Shown here piece after piece: positions 56,449 to 64,000 of a DNA stretch of 64,000 nucleotides (its first letter is position 1; the number at the start of each line of letters is the position of its first letter). Made by a program: the position numbers and the translations under genes. The notes below the pieces were generated by a model. That model was given only the letters and a program-made list of their open reading frames with translations. It was not told the DNA's origin and made no database searches. This DNA comes from Niebla homalea. Lineage: Eukaryota > Ascomycota > Lecanoromycetes > Lecanorales > Ramalinaceae. The stretch is taken from contig JAHGAU010000017.1 of assembly GCA_019925105.1 (NCBI GenBank), positions 868,001 to 932,000 on the forward strand. The letters run 5' to 3'.

Positions 56449-58523
56449 CTAAGCAGCGCCGGGTTTCATAAACAACTTCTCCCTCTTCATGAAGATGCTG
56501 AGGACGGCCAACAGAGCTCCGGCAGTCATACCGAGAATGTATACTTTCTTCATGTTGTCAACGATGACATTGACCACCAAACGTCTTGTTTGCTCATCGA
56601 GTGACTCAAAGAAGGCCGATGATGCACCTGCAACGGCACCCTGGATGTTCTTGATGGATTCCTGTGGAAGCACTGCCGAGATTCCCTTGGTGGAGCCGTT
56701 GAGGAAGACTGCATTTGCGATGGCTAAGGAGATTGTCGCACCGCCGACCTGTCCACAAGTGATGAAGCCAATAGCGACAGGAATGTAGATTGGGTCCACC
56801 TTGGCTTGAGCCACGGAGAAGGCCGCTTGGACGAAAGCTCCCGCACCGATGCCAGAGAGAACGCTGTATCCGTATACCCGTGATGTAGAAGAGCCTGCAT
56901 CCACGGTATAGAGCAGTGCGTCGCCAATGACAGTCAAGATGGCACCGAACAGGAACCAGGGCATGTAATAGCCGGTAGCGGACATAATACCACCATTGGC
57001 CACGCAGAAGACCACTAGGACTGCGACAAACGGCAAGAGGTGAACTCCAGCGGATAGAGCCGATGCGCTTCGTGTAAATTGGAAGAAGAGCGGGATGAAG
57101 TAGATGGGCAGAAACGTTGCCGTCGAACCACAGGCAGCTGCAGAGAACATGATGAGCATAGACTTGCGCCTCATGAATTGAACAGGGAAGATGCGGTTTT
57201 CCACGTCGGTAAAGATCGTATAGGTTTGTTGGATCTAGAAAGGTCGGAGAGTCAGTGTTACTTTCAATGACATTGTCCAACGAACCATCGGTGGAAACGT
57301 TGAGATGAGAATTATTTCAATATCATACGAACGGAAAACGGAATGGCTCGACTTACCCCGAAGGTAATGAATAGGACCCCTGATATACAGAAAAGAGCAA
57401 TGACACGACCAGAATCCCACGGGTAAAGACTCCCTCCAAAATCCACAGCAAAGACACCGGAAACGTAAGCGCCGCAGATGAGGACGGTGCCGAGATAATC
57501 GATTTTCTTGAATCGCTCCATGACTGGTACGTCCGGTCGAGGATCAAAGCGAGGCAATAGGAAGAACCAAGCTGGCGCCATTGCCGCACCGACGCACAAG
57601 TTGATGTAGAATGACCATCGCCAGCCAGCGGAACTCACGGTGAATGCACCGCCAATGATGGGTCCCAGTACCGTGCCCAATCCCCAGGTCACACCGGTCA
57701 AGCCAATGTACATGGGTCTCTCATGTTCTGTTGTGAAGACGGACAGGAGGGTCATGACACCGGCGTACATGCCTACACCACCAAGACCAGCAAAAGCACG
57801 ACCAAAGATGAGGACATCCATCTTGTTTGCAGCTCCACATATTGCTGATCCAGCCTCGAACATGAAGACGGTGATGAGATACAAAATCTTGGCGTCGAAT
57901 TGAGCGAACAATTTACCCCTATGTCGATTGTCAACACGGCTACCTCCAACATTTGTCGACAATGTAATTTACCAGACAAGATTGGTACCTGCAGCAGCAA
58001 CCAGAAAGGCGACTGATAGCCAAGGCAGTTTATTGACATCGCCAAATCGTTCAACGATTGCTGGTTGGACATCTGCAACAATTGTGTTGTCAAGAGCCTG
58101 GATATACGATCAGTAAACATTGCATTGTCGTCTCGAAGGCGACGGAATGGTGGCGATAAAATCTTCAGTGTAAGAGTCATATCCAGTATAATATGAATGG
58201 CTTGACGGCGAAGCAGTGATTGTTGTGGAGAGATACTGGGATCAACTTACAAACAAAAATGTGACGGCGAGAATGGAAACAACGGCCAATGCCCATTTGA
58301 TGCCATGAATATCACGGGGTGACTTTGGTTCCTCCGCTGGTTGCTCGGCCTTCTCCAAAGCTACGGCATCGCCATTTTCAGACAGGCTCGAAGACGCTGT
58401 TGGTGAGGATGATTTGGGTCGTCCTTTCTCGTGATTCTCAGGGCTGATCCCTTCGCGGACCAACTTAGGGGCTTCGGTGGAATCTGAGATCCGTGGAGCG
58501 GTCTCCAGAGCACTCTCCGTCAT
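56449..58523 (-). CDS. DHA2-type multidrug efflux MFS transporter
   Basis: Drug:proton antiporter of the 14-helix DHA2 family, which exports drugs or fungal metabolites at the plasma membrane. Exons 58523-58251, 58097-57973, 57918-57357 and 57234-56449 (introns 153, 54 and 122 nt) encode 581 residues. A disordered N-terminus with Ser/Pro/Glu precedes helix 1 (GIKWALAVVSILAVTFLF) and ALDNTIVADVQPAIVERFG, the DHA2 motif D1. GRAFAGLGGVGMYAG and the antiporter motif C GLTGVTWGLGTVLGPIIGG are intact, followed by WRWSFYINLCVG. In exon 4 helices 9-14 include FLPIYFIPLFFQ and GAGAFVQAAFSVAQAKV. Family members often serve secondary-metabolite clusters, and this gene converges on the acetyltransferase, 257 bp away. 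Confidence 0.92.
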
Positions 58524-60134
58524 GTTTTGGCAGCCTGTTCGAGAAAAGGCCTAGATGGATGTTTGTGTAAAGGGGTATCACGAGTCGCAGTTGAAGAAAT
58601 AGCAACAAAGGACGGCAAAAAGAACGGTGAGCAGCAAGGGAAAGTTACCAAGGACGATCGAGCGACGGCAGAAAAGATCAAGTCTGATTGATATATGGAA
58701 TCAAGGGGATTTGACGAGGGCGCCCGTTGCCGTCATACGAGAATATTAACATAAGGTTCTTCACGCCAAAAGTATATAGGATTCTTTCAGGATCCAATCA
58801 ACATGGGCTGCTTACGGAGTTAGGTCTTAGCCAATGGAAGAAGCATGGACTTTAAAGAGACGGAGCCCGGAGTTCAAACAAGATCCATGTGATGGTGGCA
58901 GAAGAGTTCAACCATGGTCATACGTTTTCCTCCATGTCAGCAACTCTAGAACACGCTGCTTCCTTCGCGTGATGCTTAACACTCTGAGCGCCAAAATTGC
59001 CCCTCGAAAGCTTCGATTAGGGGGGACTGGTAGGCTGGCAGACTCACTACCAAGGTTAAAAATATGAGTTTTGGAGTGTCGATGATGTTGGTGCGATCAT
59101 TGTTCATTACTTTCAACCTGAATCAGTGGTCACGACCAATGATGAGCTGATGCGCGATGACAGTGAGGAGAAGAGTAAGAAAATGACGAGACCAGCCCGC
59201 CAGAAGAATAATGAGCATTAAGAAAGCGAAAAGCCACTAGCTGCTCTTCATGCCCTCATATTGAGTCATGATCACCGACCCGAGGTGAGGGCGAGGTGAT
59301 CTCCATTGTCAATCAAGATGCAAGACTCGTTGGAGCTCTGGTCGAAGACACAAAGGTGCGATAAAATAAACTTTCCAGCGGGCGAACTTTCTCGCCGAGT
59401 CCGATGCGGCTTGAACTCCGTTCAGGCTGAGGTCTTTACCGCGCTGCTGGGATTCGATGACTAATAATCTCGCGGAGCACTACTTTGGGGTAAAATGCTT
59501 CCAATTGATGTAACGCTGACCTGGTAAGCCTGGTTCACGGTAGTATACTGCATCCATTCGTCTTTCCTAAGGTTTGTTGAGGGGGAGAGTACGAAGAAGC
59601 ATAATACAGTCCCTTGATTTGGCTACAACTTGGATTCGTTGATCGGAGACGGTCGCAAGCGTAGATTGATGCAAGGGACAAGGAAAGGTTGTCACAACCC
59701 TGGAGCTCGCCGCCGCGATCATCGAGCTTGGCCTCCCACGATGGACAAAAATTGAATGGCAGTCACACTGCATCGACAGCGTGGAATGGTCATAACGTGC
59801 AGTTCAGTGATTCAATCATTGGGTATCTGCAAGAGTCAGACGCCCATACCTAGCCAACACCAAAGCTATAGCCACAGATGCTCAATCCATATCCTTCGCT
59901 AATCTAGCTCAAATCATAAGTTCCCAATTTCCCAAAAGGCTGTAGCCCAACTCCTCGGGTTTGTCCTTGGGCATTTGTGTCTTTCTGAAAACCCCGAAGG
60001 ATGGTGAAAGTGACCGCCTCTGGGCGTTATACATATGGGCGATCATGACGTCTGCTATCATGCGAACGCCTGTGATGGCCCGATCCACTTCGTGAATGAC
60101 CACGTCTGCGAGATTCATGTTAGCCAGCCATCTT
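58524..60134. other. Intergenic region
   Basis: About 1.6 kb upstream of the DHA2 gene and downstream of the MARVEL-like gene. Only short ORFs without resemblance to proteins. It holds the DHA2 promoter. Confidence 0.5.
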
Positions 60135-60787
60135 CTACCCATCAGCTCCGTTCTGCACATACCTCGAGTCGTGACTTCTCCTCCTGCTGCTGTACACTTC
60201 CCTCTTCTCTACAACCTTGTCTCCACGTCTGCGTCTGTGCAGGAAGAGCAGCAGAAAGCTGGTGAAGAAGAAAAAGATGGTGTTCATGATCCCAAAGGCG
60301 AAGCTCGCTTTCAGCATCGCACAGGTCTTGTTGATGCTGCCCGTGAAGGGGCTGCCATTGCTGTTGAACCCATTCGGTCCCAGGGTGACGTAAAAGTTGG
60401 AGTCGAGTCCGAAGTTGGAGCAGTTGGCATTGGTTATGTGGCGCAATTCGTACACGCCCGCAATGAATGCGCCGACGAAGCACAGGTCTACAAAGGAGCA
60501 GAATATTGCCGACTCATTGCGCGATTTCCGACGGAAGAGGGTGGCGATGGCCCAGGCCAAGGCGAGCACGCTGACGATGAAGAGTGTCAGCATGTATGAT
60601 GGGGTCAATTCGTTCGCCTTGTTGTACTTGTCGACGAAATAGGCCTGGAAACAGAAGTCATGAGTTGGGGATCTTGTCAGACAGGTCTTTACCACATGTG
60701 ACATACCAGCATGCCCATGGTAGGGATAAGCGTGACAATCTGGAATCCCCTCCAGAAGTCGAAGAATATCGTGGTAATGATGGGCAT
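60135..60787 (-). CDS. MARVEL-like four-helix membrane protein
   Basis: Small membrane protein of the MARVEL type found in eisosome and vesicle proteins of fungi; function unknown. Exons 60787-60707 and 60644-60135 with a 62-nt intron (phase 0) encode 196 residues. Four hydrophobic segments are seen: FWRGFQIVTLIPTMGMLAYF (N-terminal, across the splice junction), MLTLFIVSVLALAWAIATLF, AIFCSFVDLCFVGAFIAGVY and AFGIMNTIFFFFTSFLLLFL. The loop between helices 3 and 4 carries paired cysteines and Asn-X-Ser/Thr sites, so it faces outside. The C-terminal tail is Arg-rich (RRRRGDKVVEKREVYSSRRR) and cytosolic. The assignment rests on topology and general resemblance. Confidence 0.72.
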
Positions 60788-62487
60788 GGCGACGGTTGGG
60801 AGCTCAAGTTCTAGCGACAAAGGCGCAAATCCTCCTTTTCCCCTTTTTTGTACTACTCAAGGCGGAAGTTGGCCTCCTCACCAAGAATGCGGGATGGCGG
60901 GAGAGGTGTTGAAGCGGCGCAAATGTGGACAAGAGCCCGCGTGCTTTCTTCCAAGGTCAAAGGGTGGATACAGAGAAGGTCGGGAGGAGTATCGTCGAGG
61001 GGGAATGGGACAAAAAGGCGAAGATTGCGTAAGCTCGGAGGAAGTCAGCTCGTCGGGCGCCTTGGAAGTGATGTTGGACAATCACGAAAGCTTTTAGATT
61101 CACAAGTAAAGGGGATAAAGTTTGATTGATAAAGAAGTCCAAATTGAAAGGAGAGTATAATACACACGGAATTTTGAATGTGGAGAAGAAGTATAGAAGT
61201 TGATGTAGGTGGAGTGGGGGAAGCCTTTTGAATGATGTTGCGGAGGCTGGAGCTTCAAAGTGGGGCTGGTGATAGCGGCTCCGCCAATAGGGCCAGAGCG
61301 CGCTAAGCGGATTATCCTCGGTTCCAATTCCCCCCAAGCCTAAAATATCATATAAACTTGGTCCGAGGGGTCCAATATCACTAAGATCCTGCTTGCTCTT
61401 AAAGTCTGCCCTGGTATTGATAGAGAGAATCAGGTATGTATCAATTACGTCTGTGATCTGCAGGTTCATGCGCCTTTCAGATCGTCCCACTTTCGCAAGT
61501 GATCTCAATTCCACTTTCAATGGCTTCTGACCTATGTGCACATTGCGCATACACTCAGCAGTACAAAAATCCTGATCATTGGCCAAGCTGTGAGCGATTG
61601 ATCACCCATCCACGATGCGTTCCTCGGGTTGACATTTGCTTTGCACAGCGAGAGGCAAATCCGCAGTAGCAACCGATGAATGTCTGTCCGATAAATAGTC
61701 CCAGTACAATATGGCGAGAAAAGTTATGGGGTGGAGAGGACATGGCCCTGCTAAAAGCCGCTTTTGTTTTCCCACCGACTATATGAAGTATGCCTCAAGA
61801 CCATTGATGGTGGTGCAGGAGGTAGGCAAAGTCGTGGGTTTGGGAACAACAACGGCGCAGCTGCTTCGGAAACCGCAGCAGCAGGATTGCAATCGGCTTT
61901 GGTGTCAAGCGAAAGCAAGACAAAACGTGTCAGGTCTTCCTCCTGTTGTGATTAGACTCGATATACATGCTTTTGCGTTCTTTAGTGGTGTCCAGAGTAT
62001 TCCCACGGGCAGGTGGCATTTTCGCCGTGCATTAGACTTTCATTACGCCCGCAAGTACATCATGCAAAGCCCGATATCGTGTCAAATATGAGCGATGGAA
62101 ACTCACGATTTGGAGGTGTTGGAGATCAATTTGACCAAGATGGTAAGTCTGTAAGTTGAAGTCTGGAGGATTTCCATTCGCTTCAGAAATTACGGGCCCA
62201 CCTCAAATGCCAAGACCACGCTAAAGCGGGTTCAACTGAAAGTCTTTGCCATCGACCAACGGCAGGTTTTCGCTCTTCACACTTCATAACGACCGCATAA
62301 TCAACCGCCATATCTGTCAGATCTTCACTGAGATTCTTTGACCTATAGGCTGGTCGGTCATATTGGCGGGCCAGATCGAAGGCACAAGGCGTCCCAATAT
62401 AATTACTGCAGCGCAACCCCTATTGCGCATGGAGTATGGGGATTTCCCGACATGCCACTGCTCAAGTAAACGAGAACGCTTGGGTAT
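60788..62487. other. Intergenic region with a doubtful small spliced ORF
   Basis: About 1.7 kb between the MARVEL-like gene promoter and the ATG5 3' end. It contains a candidate small spliced ORF at 62088-62224 (listed separately) and protein-like but unsupported ORFs near 61711-62091. Confidence 0.45.
62088..62224 (+). other. Candidate tiny spliced ORF
   Basis: An ATG at 62088 opens a frame reading MSDGNSRFGGVGDQFDQD that meets a consensus donor gtaagt (62143). An acceptor ttcag at 62186 then gives DEITGPPQMPRPR and a stop at 62222-62224. The intron would be 44 nt. The peptide has only about 31 residues and no known family; it could instead be the end of a larger gene whose upstream exons I cannot place. 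Confidence 0.2.
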
Positions 62488-63518
62488 TCACCCTATCATG
62501 ACAATTGCCAGGTGAAGCCAGCCGTCCAGATAGGCTGCTATACGCATCAATTCTTCAACAGGCGCAGCCATTGGCAATACCACGCCGTGCAGGACAGCTT
62601 TTGCGAAAACTGGAGTGCGTCGAGTGGGAAACAGCGTAGGAAGCAGGCCATGAAGAGTGGTGCCAACTGTCTGCGCATCTCTTGATCCAGTAGCTTTGGG
62701 TGTGATTAGGGACTGAACAACCCGCAGATGGCCAGATGTGGGCTCGGAAGCGGTGGGTGATGAGGGCAAGTAGACCTTCAATGGAATGTGGCGGAGCGGG
62801 GCGCCTTGGGCATGGAGAAGCTTTTTCGATATTGGGTTGAACTTGGTAAAGTCATCTGCCCGCACAACCATTTAGTTGCTGTACGATTGGGTTCATTGGG
62901 GTCTCACGCTGCTGGACGGCGTTCCACAAATCCGTTGAGTCTTCTCTTGATAACGACATGATGCCCTTTGCAGTGCCGTTCCTCAGAAAGTCAGCCTCCT
63001 TCACCGCGTTAATGAAGGCGTCATGAAGGACCCTGCCTTCAGCGTCAGGTCGAACAAGCGAAGTTTCTGGCCACTCGGTAAAATGTACAAACAATTGCCA
63101 TGGCAAGTGATTCTGCACGTCTCCGTTGTCCGATTGTGCGTTCGTGTCAGCTTTCCTAGGCTGATGGGGTGGAGCGCCGGAAAATAAATCGTGGAGTAGG
63201 CCTAGCGGATACTGCCATTTCAGAGGCACCTCTTCAAATGAGAACCAGCCATCGTAGGGTATGACATCAGCGTTGATCAAGTGGGATTGGAAAAAGGCAT
63301 GCAGACGGGGTAACAAGACTGGCAGGTAAGAGAGACGCGGTAGTTGCACCTTGAAAAGTTTGTAAGAATAACCGCCATTGTGTTGCAAAGGACCTTACGA
63401 AGTATGGCTCTGCTTGATCGTATACACGGCATTCTGATGACGCCAATCTGATTTCCAAAGATAGCTTCCCCTCCCATATTGCAGCTTGCAGGCCTTGACT
63501 CCCTTGGTAGCTCGTCAT
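62488..63518 (-). CDS. atg5: Autophagy protein ATG5
   Basis: Core autophagy protein; a Lys becomes conjugated to ATG12 and the complex with ATG16 drives ATG8 lipidation at the phagophore. Exons 63518-63399, 63349-62908 and 62855-62488 (introns 49 and 52 nt) encode 309 residues. The N-terminal helix and first ubiquitin-like domain contain [39 protein letters not shown] and [20 protein letters not shown]. The conjugation site is Lys168 in [15 protein letters not shown]. The second ubiquitin-like domain has [13 protein letters not shown] and RVVQSLITP, and the C-terminal [20 protein letters not shown] is diagnostic. A Ser/Asp/Asn-rich loop (about 100-118) is specific to this sequence. Confidence 0.96.
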
Positions 63519-63834
63519 GATCGGATCTTAGGGTGGGACGGTTCAGCCCCGTGCTCGTAGACCAGAAGTAGAAGTACAAAATATGAGCATCTCGTTGCAT
63601 CGGACCCTGACACGCTGCGCACATTGAGATCATGAATTCTTGGCACGAAAACATTGAGAGGATGTCAAACTTTCTTCGTATGATATTTAAGCTTGCTAAG
63701 CTAACTTGGCTAAGTACGGAAAAGTACGGCGGAATAACTCCGCACTTCTGTATTGCTTCACGCCCCAAGGCCCCTCGGCCAGGACAACCACCCTTTGCTA
63801 GACTGCTGGCTGTACTGCCATCCGTACTGCCATC
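63519..63834. promoter_or_regulatory. Divergent promoter region between ATG5 and the proline-rich gene
   Basis: 316 bp separate the two start codons. Short direct repeats gctaagctaacttggctaag (63694-63713) are visible. Confidence 0.4.
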
Positions 63835-64000
63835 ATGAAGCGCTCAATCAACGGCTCTGGGCTTGCTTATTCTCGGCATTCTACACCATCACCCCCGCCT
63901 CCTCCACCAGACTTTTCTGCACCACCACCTCCACCAGAGCCGTCGGCGATTCCACCCCCACCAGAAGATCTACCTCCATCACCGCCTGGAGTTCTCACCA
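63835..64000 (+). CDS. Proline-rich protein, N-terminal part (cut by right edge)
   Basis: Family not recognised. ATG 63835 opens a frame that continues past the window end: MKRSINGSGLAYSRHSTPSP followed by several runs of four to six prolines (PPPPPPDF, APPPPPEP, IPPPPED). Such N-termini occur in splicing-associated and actin-regulating proteins, but no domain is inside the window. Only 55 residues are visible. Confidence 0.6.
   Translation, partial: MKRSINGSGLAYSRHSTPSPPPPPPDFSAPPPPPEPSAIPPPPEDLPPSPPGVLT

Noticed and set aside
61711..62091. 126-codon ORF upstream of the tiny spliced candidate
   Set aside because: No family, mixed composition and an overlapping frame of equal quality; not enough to call a gene.
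1..64000. Transposons, CRISPR arrays and RIP-mutated AT-rich islands
   Set aside because: No transposase or reverse-transcriptase motifs, long terminal repeats, spaced arrays or strongly AT-biased islands were seen.

Overview
The window is nuclear DNA of a filamentous ascomycete (Pezizomycotina). Genes lie on both strands, and many are interrupted by short introns (about 45-150 nt) with GT...AG borders. The genes include families typical of this group: palF/RIM8 of the ambient-pH pathway, a Pth11-like receptor, a UstYa-family protein, 2EXR proteins, DUF1769 and DHA2/ACS transporters. A class such as Dothideomycetes is possible but I cannot fix it from sequence alone. Exon borders were placed by hand from splice signals, reading frame and family resemblance; every joined multi-exon CDS was checked to be a multiple of three.

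Left part (1-16 kb): the 5' end of pyruvate kinase (runs off the left edge), a DUF1769 protein, a TLC-domain membrane protein, an L-serine/threonine dehydratase, the farnesyl/geranylgeranyltransferase alpha subunit, a small secreted orphan protein, a 2.6-kb gene-free stretch rich in simple sequence, palF/RIM8, and DPH2 of diphthamide synthesis.

Middle part (16-47 kb): mostly housekeeping genes. These are a Cep57/PPC89-like spindle pole body protein, the TFIIH subunit TFB3, a URI/Bud27-like prefoldin protein, an MFS transporter, glucose-6-phosphate 1-epimerase, RIF1, RIC8, the kinase IKS1, an F-box protein, an ACS-family MFS transporter and mitochondrial cytochrome c peroxidase.

Right part (47-64 kb): more accessory in character. 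It holds a tandem pair of 2EXR-type proteins, a Pth11-like rhodopsin-domain membrane protein, a 2.5-kb stretch with a degenerate tRNA-like element, then a UstYa-family gene, a GNAT acetyltransferase and a DHA2 efflux pump. This could be a small secondary-metabolite or RiPP-type locus, although no precursor or core synthase is visible. A MARVEL-like membrane protein, ATG5 and the start of a proline-rich gene (cut by the right edge) close the window.

The most notable signals are the UstYa/GNAT/DHA2 group, an unrecognised internal region in the URI/Bud27-like protein, a GC-AG intron in palF, a possible twice-frameshifted small gene upstream of DUF1769, and several tandem repeats outside or inside genes. 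I saw no transposon, CRISPR array or clear intact tRNA.
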